Below are positions 1 to 8,300 of a DNA stretch of 21,843 nt, in pieces. A program made the translations under genes and the position numbers. Below the pieces are notes generated by a model. The model saw only the letters and a list, made by a program, of their open reading frames with translations, made no database searches and was not told where the DNA came from. The DNA comes from Candidatus Nitrosopumilus sp. (GTDB lineage Archaea; Thermoproteota; Nitrososphaeria; Nitrososphaerales; Nitrosopumilaceae): the NCBI GenBank assembly GCA_029864805.1, contig JAOTSS010000032.1, positions 1 to 21,843 of the forward strand, in the 5' to 3' direction. Numbering within the stretch: the stretch's first letter is position 1; every line of letters begins with the position of its first letter.

Positions 1-117
1 AACATCAGAACCAACATCAGAACCAACATCAGAACCTGAACCCCAACTATCAACATCAGAACCTGAACCCCAACTATCAGCATCAGAACCTGAACCCCAA
101 CTATCAGCACCAGAATC
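1..117 (+). repeat. In-frame tandem repeats encoding a TSEP / TSEPEPQLS tract
   Basis: Two 12-bp units (1-12, 13-24) are followed by three 27-bp units (25-51, 52-78, 79-105) and a degenerate start of a fourth. In the reading frame of the downstream Alba domain they encode TSEP tetrapeptides and then TSEPEPQLS nonapeptides. The 27-bp copies are nearly identical at the DNA level (one A-to-G change at the start of the third), which suggests recent expansion by slippage or recombination. The array runs off the left edge, so its full length is unknown. Confidence 0.9.
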
Positions 118-424
118 AACAAGTGAAACTTCTGAAATCCGTCATCCTCCTGAAGAACGTGATGTGATTTTTGTTGGCACTAAACCTATTATGACATATG
201 TTTCTGCAACTCTAACTCAACTTTCTACAAGACCTACTGTCACGATTAAAGCCCGAGGGAAAAGAATTACCCAAGCAGTTGATGTGTCTCAAATGATTGT
301 GAAAAGAATGGATTCTGTAGGATATGTTATTAGTGATGTGAGAATTTCATCTGATTCTCTTACTTCACAAGATGGGAAGCAACGTAATGTTTCCACTATG
401 GAAATTGATGTTTCAAAAAATTAG
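2..424 (+). CDS. Alba-domain DNA/RNA-binding protein with repetitive acidic N-terminal extension (5' partial)
   Basis: The frame is open from base 2 with no start in the window, so the N-terminus is missing. About 53 visible residues of Ser/Glu/Pro-rich repeats precede a complete Alba domain, roughly from VIFVGTKP to the C-terminus. Segments such as IKARGKRITQAVDV and LTSQDGKQRNVSTMEI match the Alba family (compare Sulfolobus Sso10b: IKARGRAISKAVD, VTSQDGRQSRVSTIEI). Alba proteins are small dimeric chromatin and RNA-binding proteins, usually about 90-100 residues, so a long acidic repeat arm is unusual. The GKKP motif that holds the acetylatable Lys16 in Sulfolobus reads GTKP here: the Lys16 position is Thr and the next Lys is kept. 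A Met at 164 could start a shorter form, but it lies inside the first beta strand and would damage the fold. A specialised paralogue is more likely than the main chromatin Alba. Confidence 0.85.
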   Translation, partial: TSEPTSEPTSEPEPQLSTSEPEPQLSASEPEPQLSAPESTSETSEIRHPPEERDVIFVGTKPIMTYVSATLTQLSTRPTVTIKARGKRITQAVDVSQMIVKRMDSVGYVISDVRISSDSLTSQDGKQRNVSTMEIDVSKN

Positions 425-644
425 TTTTAAAAAATTAATTCTAATCATACCTGTAGTTTTTCTTGCTATTTTATTTCTTAGTTTGTCTGGAAATTTCTGT
501 GGTATACAACATATGTTTATTTTAAATGATATTTTTTCCTATGAGGACTCGTTTGATCCTGAATTATGTGAAATGATAATTGAAAAAATTAATTCTTTCA
601 ATGATTCATGTGAGCCTCAAATTGAAATTTTTGATTGTGGTTAG
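408..644 (+). CDS. Small membrane-anchored or exported Cys-containing protein, unknown function
   Basis: 78 codons. A basic start (KISFKK) is followed by one hydrophobic segment (about residues 10-28), read as a signal anchor or signal peptide. A short acidic domain follows with four cysteines at 31, 54, 68 and 77, the last in a terminal DCG. The start chosen is the ATG at 408, which overlaps the end of the Alba frame by 17 bp in another frame; an ATG at 372 would add 12 residues read over Alba codons. I see no separate TATA box, so co-transcription with the Alba gene is likely. The four Cys could form two disulfides outside the cell. I do not recognise a named family, although small proteins with this plan are familiar from marine Thaumarchaeota. 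Its stop codon overlaps the stop of the convergent LysE-type gene within the tetranucleotide at 641-644. Confidence 0.6.
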   Translation: MFQKISFKKLILIIPVVFLAILFLSLSGNFCGIQHMFILNDIFSYEDSFDPELCEMIIEKINSFNDSCEPQIEIFDCG

Positions 645-1261
645 TATATGGTGTCTGTCAAAAATGTTATTCCAAAATAAACTAATACAAAACTTAGACT
701 AACCATCAAAATTTTATAATTTTTATTGGATAGGATCATTGAGCTTTTTGAGGCAAGAAATGAAACTATTCCTAACCATGCAAAATCCATCCAAATATGT
801 AATGCAAATAAAATTATGATTCCTGCAAATGCCCAAATCAACATTGCATCTGAAATTAATTTGAAACCAATTGTAATCCACCAAATGATAAAAAATGGAT
901 TTAATGCGCTAAGTAAAATTCCTGTAATTAGCGGGCCTTGTTTTGGACTTACTTTTGAAATTTCTTTTCTTGAAAATACTGTTTTAATCTGAATAATTGC
1001 AAAAACAAAAAGTGTGGTTGCTCCTAAAACAGAAATTAATATTCTGAACTCTGGAAATATTTCTAAAGAAAATACTCCTACTCCTAACAGTAAAATTAAT
1101 GGAAATTCAACAATTGAGTGGCCTATTGCCATCGTGATTCCAGACCTTATACCTTCTCTTAATCCGTATGCTATGTTGGCTGCAAAAAGTGGACCTGGTG
1201 CCATTACACCCGATGCCGAAATGGCAATAACTAACACTGCAAATTCTAAAAACTGCTCCAT
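641..1261 (-). CDS. LysE/RhtB-family transporter (amino-acid exporter type)
   Basis: 206 residues, nearly all hydrophobic, with about six predicted membrane segments. That is the usual size and topology of the LysE/RhtB superfamily of inner-membrane exporters for amino acids or related small metabolites. The family-typical N-terminal region is visible (SASGVMAPGPLFAANIAYG, residues 16-34: membrane segment with PGP, then a GLREG turn), as is a mid-protein ALNPFFIIWW segment. The start is the ATG at 1261, with a TATA-like CTTATGC centred about 25 bp upstream. It lies 51 bp downstream of the PAC2 gene on the same strand and ends in a shared stop tetranucleotide with the small plus-strand gene. 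Substrate cannot be predicted. The fold is clear; the exact subfamily is not. Confidence 0.8.
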   Translation of the reverse strand: MEQFLEFAVLVIAISASGVMAPGPLFAANIAYGLREGIRSGITMAIGHSIVEFPLILLLGVGVFSLEIFPEFRILISVLGATTLFVFAIIQIKTVFSRKEISKVSPKQGPLITGILLSALNPFFIIWWITIGFKLISDAMLIWAFAGIIILFALHIWMDFAWLGIVSFLASKSSMILSNKNYKILMVSLSFVLVYFGITFLTDTIY

Positions 1262-1312
1262 TACCGATAAATCAAAGTCATCTGCATAAGGAAATAAACA
1301 TAATTGGAATTT

Positions 1313-2026
1313 CTACCTGTACATTAAATCTTTAAGATTTTTTGATTCTTCTTGTGCATCTTTTATCACTTCTTCTGCTTTTTCGGCTTCTTTTTGTAAT
1401 GATGAAATGTTACATGAAGCTCCTGGAATTAGCTTTGACATTGCCATACAAAGATTTGCACTTGATTTGAAGTCTGGACCTTCTCCATTTGTATGGAAAA
1501 CTATGACAATCACATCTTGTTTTGTAATGCCTCCTTCGTTTAACAGAATCCCTGGAATTCCTGGTACTGTTCCATACTCTAATATTTTTAAACCTGCTTC
1601 TATGATTTTTTTTCTAGCCGAATCGGTACTACCAATACCAATCATTTCTTCATTTCCTTGAGGATCTTTGATTGCAACACTACTGATAATTAATTCTATT
1701 TTGTGTTCTTTTGCCCATTGTAGCATTGCATTTGCTGTAACTCTATGCAAAGATTGTTCAAGAGTTAGATATGATAAAAATATTCCAACTCTTAAACTTT
1801 CATTAACAAAAATCCTAGTTGGAAAATTTGGCTTTCCATTTTTAATTATGCTTATTGAGGGAAAACTCTCAGAATCTATTATCCCTGCTAGTTCAAAATC
1901 TGATGTATGAATCATTGATTCAGTTGCAATTGCACTGCTAAATCCAACAGATGGGAATCCATCAATTAGATACCCTCCTTCTAATTTTAATGGTTTAGTC
2001 TCTTTAATTCTGATTTCAGGACTCAA
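1313..2026 (-). CDS. PAC2-family protein (proteasome assembly chaperone 2-like)
   Basis: 237 residues matching the archaeal PAC2 (DUF75) family, related to the eukaryotic proteasome assembly chaperone PAC2. Visible family features are the early GFPSVGFSSAIATE motif (about residues 24-37), the following FELAGIIDSESFPS segment, and the mid-domain IPGILLNEGG stretch. The C-terminal 30 residues are rich in Lys and Glu and probably helical. The start is TTG at 2024-2026; a TATA-like element at 2049-2057 lies about 26 bp upstream, as expected for a leaderless transcript. The gene sits 49 bp after deoxyhypusine synthase on the same strand but seems to have its own promoter. Archaeal members are widespread, and their link to proteasome assembly is inferred from homology rather than shown. 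Confidence 0.8.
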   Translation of the reverse strand: MSPEIRIKETKPLKLEGGYLIDGFPSVGFSSAIATESMIHTSDFELAGIIDSESFPSISIIKNGKPNFPTRIFVNESLRVGIFLSYLTLEQSLHRVTANAMLQWAKEHKIELIISSVAIKDPQGNEEMIGIGSTDSARKKIIEAGLKILEYGTVPGIPGILLNEGGITKQDVIVIVFHTNGEGPDFKSSANLCMAMSKLIPGASCNISSLQKEAEKAEEVIKDAQEESKNLKDLMYR

Positions 2027-2075
2027 CAGATTATCTCTGCCCTGATTAGATAATATCTTTTATCTACTTTTCAAT

Positions 2076-3017
2076 CTATTTTTGTAATTTTCTAATTAAT
2101 GCCGAGTAAATAAATGGCAATATTGTAGTAACTTCTGCATGCAGCGTTGACTGTTTGGCTTTTTGTGTAACTTTTCCCCATGAGATTGCTTCTCTAACTA
2201 ATGCCCCACTAAGACTCCCATCAAATTCTTGTGCAGTTGTTATGTAAAATGCATAATCTAATCCATCTCTATACTGATTCCACCATAATGTGTGGTGTTT
2301 TGAAATCCCACCACCGATCATGAATGCTCCTGATTTCTCAGCTTTGAAAATAAACCCAGAAAGTAAATCTGCATCTCCTGTCATGTTTAGTTTAAAATCA
2401 CTGTTTTTTTGTGCAAAAAGCCAAATTTGACTACCGACTGCCCCGTCCATTATTCCAGGAACTACTACACTTACGTTATTTTTATACGCCCAAAAAAGAA
2501 ATGAATCTTCTCCTAGATGTTTTCCAATCATTTTGCAAATATCTGCCGTAGTCATCTCTCTAACCCCGTTTTGATACTCTTCTTCTAAAAATTTCTGCAT
2601 CTTCTCTTCTATGAGTGGACCATAACTATCCATTGGAACAAGAATATTTCCTAATCTGTGAATATTCTGGTCTGCTAACTTCATATCATCCATTGTAAAC
2701 GAACCTTCTTTGTAATGTGAAAAATGTCTTGCAATATCGTGATCCAATGCACCACAAGTAGTTATCACAACATCAAACCATTTGTTTTTAATCATATTTT
2801 TTATTATCCCTCTTAACCCTGTTGAAACAACAGCTCCTACAAATGAAACAAATCTGAGACATTGGTTGTCTGAAATCATCTCAGTTAAAATCTCTAAACC
2901 GTCAGAAAGATTTACCGATTCAAATCCTCCTGATTGGGATAACTCTTCAAAAATTTTTTCAATTGAAGTGTTAGAATCAATCTCAATATCTTTAACTGAA
3001 CGACCTGTCTTTATCAT
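2076..3017 (-). CDS. dys: Deoxyhypusine synthase
   Basis: 313 residues. Deoxyhypusine synthase transfers the aminobutyl group of spermidine, with NAD, onto one lysine of translation factor aIF5A. The family is recognised by the C-terminal block GGGISKHHTLWWNQYRDG, where Lys240 corresponds to the catalytic lysine (Lys329 in human), followed by YAFYITTAQEFDGSLSGA and an EAISWGK segment, all strongly conserved. FVSFVGAVVSTGLRG and TTCGALDHDIAR near residues 56-97 are NAD-site regions. The ATG start at 3017 gives a normal N-terminus for archaeal members (VKDIEIDSNTSIEKI) and has a TATA box (3040-3048, minus strand) centred 26-27 bp upstream. Nearby genes give no pathway link. Confidence 0.95.
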   Translation of the reverse strand: MIKTGRSVKDIEIDSNTSIEKIFEELSQSGGFESVNLSDGLEILTEMISDNQCLRFVSFVGAVVSTGLRGIIKNMIKNKWFDVVITTCGALDHDIARHFSHYKEGSFTMDDMKLADQNIHRLGNILVPMDSYGPLIEEKMQKFLEEEYQNGVREMTTADICKMIGKHLGEDSFLFWAYKNNVSVVVPGIMDGAVGSQIWLFAQKNSDFKLNMTGDADLLSGFIFKAEKSGAFMIGGGISKHHTLWWNQYRDGLDYAFYITTAQEFDGSLSGALVREAISWGKVTQKAKQSTLHAEVTTILPFIYSALIRKLQK

Positions 3018-3039
3018 GATTTGATTCTTCGATGGCAGG

Positions 3040-3048
3040 TATAAAATT
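3040..3048 (-). promoter_or_regulatory. TATA box of the deoxyhypusine synthase gene
   Basis: The minus strand reads AATTTTATA, centred about 26 bp upstream of the ATG at 3017. This is the spacing expected for a leaderless archaeal transcript. Confidence 0.65.
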
Positions 3049-3087
3049 CTGTCTTAATCAAAACATTTTTTCATTCTTCTAAGAAAA

Positions 3088-3095
3088 CTTTAAAC
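3088..3095 (+). promoter_or_regulatory. TATA box of the inositol-1-phosphate synthase gene
   Basis: CTTTAAAC is centred about 28 bp upstream of the ATG at 3120, which fits a leaderless or nearly leaderless start. Confidence 0.55.
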
Positions 3096-3119
3096 CCGTC
3101 CAATGACACCAATTTTCAA

Positions 3120-4214
3120 ATGACTGATAGAATCAAAGTTGGTTTGGTAGGTATTGGTAATTGTTTTGCAGGATTAATTCAAGGTATAGAATATTATCGT
3201 AGAAACCCTTCTCAAGAAGTCACGGGAATTATTCATGATAAATTAGCCGGATACGGAATTCATGATATTGATTTTGTTTGTGGATTTGATGTGGGTGAAA
3301 ATAAAGTTGGAAAATTACTCAATGAAGCCATTTATGAATACCCAAACATGGTTGACTGGATTCCAAAAGACGAAATGCCAAAAACAGATGCTAAAGTCCA
3401 TGAAAGTCCAATTTTAGATGGAGTTGGCTTATGGGTAGAAAACAGAATCAAACCCATTGAAAGCTCTAAAACCACTGAACAGATTGCTGATGAAGTAAAA
3501 AAAATAATCAAAGACACTGGAGCTGAAATAATTGTATCTTATTTACCTGTGGGTTCTGACAAAGTTACTGAATTTTGGGCTCAAATCTGTCTTGATACTA
3601 ATACTGCTTTTGTAAATTGCATTCCGTCCTTTATTGCATCTGATGAAAAATGGGCAAAAAAGTTTGAAGAGAAAAACATTCCGTGCATTGGAGATGATAT
3701 CAAAGGACAAGTTGGTGCAACTATTGTACATAGAACCTTAGCTAAACTATGTAGTGACAGAGGTACAAAAATTGAAAAAACTTACCAAATTAATGTTGGT
3801 GGAAATACTGATTTTCTAAATATGAAAGAACAAGACAGATTGGCCTCAAAGAGAATCTCTAAAACAGAAAGCGTTCAAAGCCAACTCAGTGAAAGACTAG
3901 ACGATGATCAAATTTATGTTGGACCTTCTGATTTTATTCCATTTTTAGGAAATACCAAACTAATGTTTATGAGAATTGAAGGCCGTCAATGGGCAAATAT
4001 CCCTTACAACATGGAGGTTCGTTTGGAAGTGGATGACAAAGCAAACTCTGCTGGAATTGTTATTGATGCAATTAGATTAGCTAGAATTGCACTTGATAGA
4101 GGTGTTGGTGGTCCGATTAAACCTGCTAGTGCTTATTTGATGAAACACCCGATAGAACAAACTTCAGATGTACAAGCAAAAAATGCATGTGAAAAGTTTG
4201 TTGCTGGCGATTAA
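3120..4214 (+). CDS. ino1: myo-Inositol-1-phosphate synthase
   Basis: 364 residues. The enzyme converts glucose 6-phosphate to 1L-myo-inositol 1-phosphate using enzyme-bound NAD; in archaea this feeds inositol phospholipids and, in some lineages, compatible solutes. The N-terminal Rossmann motif GLVGIGNCFAGL (residues 8-19) binds NAD. GDDIKGQVGATIVHR (about 195-209), INVGGNTDFLNM and KRISKTESVQSQL are hallmark blocks of the active-site half. Length is that of the short prokaryotic type. ATG start with a TATA box at 3088-3095. The gene is divergent from deoxyhypusine synthase across 102 bp, and its stop codon directly abuts the stop of the nitrilase-family gene on the other strand. Confidence 0.95.
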   Translation: MTDRIKVGLVGIGNCFAGLIQGIEYYRRNPSQEVTGIIHDKLAGYGIHDIDFVCGFDVGENKVGKLLNEAIYEYPNMVDWIPKDEMPKTDAKVHESPILDGVGLWVENRIKPIESSKTTEQIADEVKKIIKDTGAEIIVSYLPVGSDKVTEFWAQICLDTNTAFVNCIPSFIASDEKWAKKFEEKNIPCIGDDIKGQVGATIVHRTLAKLCSDRGTKIEKTYQINVGGNTDFLNMKEQDRLASKRISKTESVQSQLSERLDDDQIYVGPSDFIPFLGNTKLMFMRIEGRQWANIPYNMEVRLEVDDKANSAGIVIDAIRLARIALDRGVGGPIKPASAYLMKHPIEQTSDVQAKNACEKFVAGD

Positions 4215-4949
4215 CTATTGAAATTTATTTAAATCTGAAAATCTAGTTTTTCTACTTTGTTCATACTTCTCTAATGTGAATTCTTTACTTTTTTCACTCT
4301 CTCCATCTATTTTGATCATTTTTGTTGTTACTACTTTGTTATTTTCTGTTAAATCTACAATGACGCTATTTCCTCCAAATTTTCTATTTTCTACATTTGC
4401 TGCAAGAATAGGTATTCTATTTTCAAGTGATCTAACTTGAACATACATGTGCCATGGTGCTATTCCTCTTCTAACAATTCTGCTTGGGGAAAATAACACT
4501 TGAGCGCCTTTTTTTGTTAGAATGTTTGCTACATTGGGAAATACCATGTCGTAGCATATTATTATTCCAAATTTACATGCTGTATTGAAAATTTTAGCCT
4601 CTTTTCCTGGTTTGACGATGCCCCGTTCATAATCAAAAGGATGGATTTTCTCTTGCCTGCCTATGAATTCTCCCTCAGGACCAATTATTGGGGCAATAAT
4701 GGACGGATTTTTTATCATTTCATAGAATGCACCTGGGATAATTGTCATGGAGAATTCTCTTGCTATTTTCTTGAATTCTGAAAATTCCGAATCAAAATCC
4801 TTTATCACATTATTTTTTAACCACTGTTCGGGCAGACATACAATTTTCGTTTCTTTTTGTCCTAGTTTTTTAATGATCTTTGAAACAATTGAAACTCCCT
4901 TTAGATTAGACTCGTATGATTTTGTCTGAATTAATCCTAATTTTACCAT
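4215..4949 (-). CDS. Carbon-nitrogen hydrolase (nitrilase superfamily amidohydrolase)
   Basis: 244 residues, a single nitrilase-superfamily domain. The catalytic triad is visible: Glu41 in CLPEQW, Lys101 in GRQEKIHPF, and the nucleophile Cys132 in IIICYDMVFP. Such enzymes cleave non-peptide C-N bonds in small amides or carbamoyl compounds; the substrate cannot be deduced here. The protein is slightly short (many members have 260-280 residues) but contains all the core blocks, including the NRIPILAANVEN segment and a closing beta strand. The ATG start is at 4949, followed at once by a typical first strand (KLGLIQTK). It converges with inositol-phosphate synthase with zero bases between the two stop codons. 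Confidence 0.88.
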   Translation of the reverse strand: MVKLGLIQTKSYESNLKGVSIVSKIIKKLGQKETKIVCLPEQWLKNNVIKDFDSEFSEFKKIAREFSMTIIPGAFYEMIKNPSIIAPIIGPEGEFIGRQEKIHPFDYERGIVKPGKEAKIFNTACKFGIIICYDMVFPNVANILTKKGAQVLFSPSRIVRRGIAPWHMYVQVRSLENRIPILAANVENRKFGGNSVIVDLTENNKVVTTKMIKIDGESEKSKEFTLEKYEQSRKTRFSDLNKFQ

Positions 4950-5369
4950 TATTTTGAATTCATAGTCCGTAATTATAGGTGCTTTGTATCTAATAAATTT
5001 CTGAGAATCTTGATGATTTTAACTTGTAATCCTCAATGTTCATGATTGTTTCTTTCAAACAATCGGTATTCTTTATTCTGATCTTCCTAAAAATTATCGA
5101 ACTCTAAAACTCTCAAACAATATGATACTGATATTTTGTAATGTTCATGTTTGTTTTTAACACGCACAAGAATTTCCTGCCTGATCTATTGTTTACTGGC
5201 TTTTTATAATGTTCTCAAAAATTAACTGTTCGCAAATTTATTTGATTTTTTATGTATCTGGAATTCAACCGTTACGAAAAATATGATAACAAAACAAGAA
5301 AAATTACTCAATTATGTCAACTAAACTTGTTAATCATCGATTATCCCATCCAATACAAAAAGGTTGTAA
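4950..5369. other. Intergenic region without a recognisable gene, upstream of both the nitrilase-type gene and smc
   Basis: About 420 bp of AT-rich sequence between divergent genes. I see no ORF longer than 25 codons that looks coding. It contains a perfect 8-bp inverted repeat (5044-5064) and two copies of AATGTTCATG (5035-5044 and 5140-5149) followed by similar T-rich sequence. No clear tRNA, C/D-box or CRISPR structure is visible. Promoters for both flanking genes must lie here, but none stands out as strongly as elsewhere in the window. Confidence 0.6.
5044..5064. repeat. Inverted repeat, 8-bp arms with 5-nt spacer
   Basis: GATTGTTT, spacer CTTTC, AAACAATC: perfect arms in the gap between the nitrilase-type gene and smc. 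It could be a regulator site or a small hairpin. It lies about 95 bp from the 4949 start and over 300 bp from the smc start, so its target is unclear. Confidence 0.5.
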
Positions 5370-8300
5370 TTGGTTCACGTAAAAAAAGTTGAAATCTTTG
5401 GTTTCAAATCATTTGGATTTAAAAATACTGTAGTTCAATTTGAACCTGGACTTGTATCGATCTCAGGCCCTAACGGTTCTGGTAAAAGTAACATTTTGGA
5501 CGCCATAATTTTTGCCATGGGTGAAAACAAACCAAAAGTGATGAGAGTAGATAAACTACGATCACTGATTCATGATATTGAGGGTAGTCGCCGTGGACCC
5601 AAAATGGCAAGATCTAGTGTCCACTTTGATAACTCAGATAGAAAAATCCCAGTTGATTCTGATTTTGTTGAGATCACAAGAGAGATGGATGAAAATGGTG
5701 AAAATACATATTATCTTAATAAAAAGAAAACAAACCGAAGCCATATTCTTGATTTACTGGATATGGCAAACGCCGGATTGGGTCAACTTAATGCTGTTCA
5801 ACAAGGAACTGTGACTAGAATTTCTGAGTTTACCTCCGAAGAAAAAAGGAAAACAATTGAGGATTTAATTGGATTGTCATATTTTGATGAAAAAAAGACT
5901 GAATCTATAAAACAACTTGATGAGGCAGACAGACGATTAGAAATTGCACTAGCAAAGATGGGTGAAATCAAAAAAAGAATTGATGAACTTGAAGAAGAAA
6001 GAAATCAAAAATTACGTCATGATATTTTGGAGCGTGAATTAAACAGGTACAAGGCAATAGCTGCTGCAAATAAAATGAAAATTATTTCAGGTCAAAAATC
6101 CTCCAAAGAATCAACTTTAAATGCTCTTACTACAGAAATTGCAAAATTTGATGATGAAAGAAAAACTTTACGAACAGAAATTGATTCACTTGAAACTGAA
6201 AAATCTCAATTGATGACAGAAGCTAATGATTACAGTCAAGCAAAAGCATCTCTTGATGTTGAAATAAGTTCTGCAATGGAACAATATGAAATTCATAATA
6301 GTACAATCTCTGCATCTAAAAAAAGATTAGAACAAATTGAAAATAGGATACCGGAAATAAAAAAAGAGATTGAAGAAATAAATCAAATTCGTAATAATAT
6401 CAATTCACAGATTAACAAAATAAAAGAATCAATAGATGAGACAAATTTGAAGAAAAATAAAATTAATGAAGATTTAGAAATTGTTGACTCTCAAAGAAAT
6501 GATGTCTTACGTGCCCAATCAGAAGCTGCAGCTAAAAAATCTGAAATTGATAATAAAATTAAATCTTTGACAAACGAACTGAATCAATCCGAACTCAAAT
6601 CATCCAAAATCCAAAATGAAAAAGAAGAATCAACAATTAAAATTAAAACCAACTCTACAAAATTTGATGAACTAGAAGGAGACATAGTAAAATTATCTCA
6701 ATACAAATCTCAGCTAGAATCTATGGTTAATAATCACACTGCGACTATTTCTGAATTAAAAATGAGAATTTCAAAATTACGTGAAAGAAAATCAAAAATT
6801 AACAATGACATGGATGAATTGGAGTTAATTTTGGAAAAGTCTAGCAAAGCTGCAACTCAATACGAATCAAAAATCAAAACCGTCAAAGGATTCATGCATG
6901 AAGATTATACTGTTGCAAAATTAAAAGAAGATGCAGACAAACTTGGAATTGAAGGTTTAGTATATGAAATGATTTCATGGGACAAACAATACGAGCGTTC
7001 TGTAATGGCTGTCAGTTCTGACTGGATTAAGGCAATTGTTGTAAAAGACTTTGCAACATTGCTTGGAATTGCAGAAGTGGCTAGAAGTAGAAATCTCCCA
7101 AAACTAAAAATTATTCCACTTGAGGCAATTCCTCAATTCAAGCTAAAACTACCAAAAGAATCTGGGGTGATTGGTGTTCTTGCAGATTATGTGAATTGTG
7201 ATCCTGTATATGCTTCACTCAAAACATTTTTGTTTGGAAATATTGTGCTCACTGAATCCCGTGAATCTGGCTACAACATCTCTCAATTAGGCTACAAAGC
7301 AGTAACTATGGATGGTGAATTTTTTGAAGCAAAAGGAGGCACTGTAGTAATTGACATTAACTCAAAGATTTCTAAACTCACAAAATTAATTTCTATGAGT
7401 AGTGACATTGATGGCTTATTCCAATCTATTAACTTGATCAAAAAATACATGCAAAAGAAAAAACACTCCTTGAAGAAATTGGATGATTCAATCCAATCAT
7501 ATACTGAAAGACTTTCTATCTCTGAAAACTCTCTTACTTCAGCAAATGAGAATTTTGTCAATTTAAAATCAAGAATTGCTTCTGCTATTAGTATGAAAGA
7601 TCAATTAACAAAAAGAATTTCTGAATTAACTTCTAGAAATTTAACTATTGAATCTGAATTATCTACAACTGAATCTCATGCAGAAACACTACGTCAACGT
7701 ATTGCAATTGTAGAAGAAAACTATGCAAGTGGAGAGCAAACTCGTATTGCAAATGAATTGTCTAGAATCAATTTAAAGAAAGCAGAAATTGAAAAACTTT
7801 ACACTACAATTATGAACGAATACCGTGATAAATCTTCTCAACAAACAACTTTGCAAACTCAAGATAACCGAGAAAAATCTCAATCTAATCGTCTGTCTGA
7901 TGAAGAAAGTTCATTGGATTTGGAATCCAAAGAATTAGCAGAAAAAATCCTAGACTTGGAAAAACAAAAAGAATCAAAGAGTGAAATTCTTGTTAAATTA
8001 CGAGAAAAAGAACAAGTCCTTATATCAACATCTGGCTCATCAATTGAAAATCTAAAAGAATATGATGACAAACTCAAAATTCTATCTGAAAAGGATCGAG
8101 AGATAACAAAACAAATCAATTCATTGGAACGTCAAACTGATTCCTTGAATAGGGATTTACATGATTTAGTTGAAACCAAGGTCAAATTACAACAGATTCT
8201 TTCCGCATTTGGATTTGATAAAGACATGGAAACCTTTGATGTGGAATCAATTGTTCAGGGATTAAATGCAGAACTAAATGCCCTTAATACCTTAAATGCC

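Noticed and set aside
1..117. CRISPR-like or satellite repeat array
   Set aside because: Units are directly adjacent without spacers, are multiples of three and stay in frame with the Alba domain, so they are coding repeats.
5009..5082. Possible C/D-box sRNA (TGATGA and CTGA elements)
   Set aside because: The C box has T at the first purine position, and no D' or C' boxes with normal guide spacing are present.
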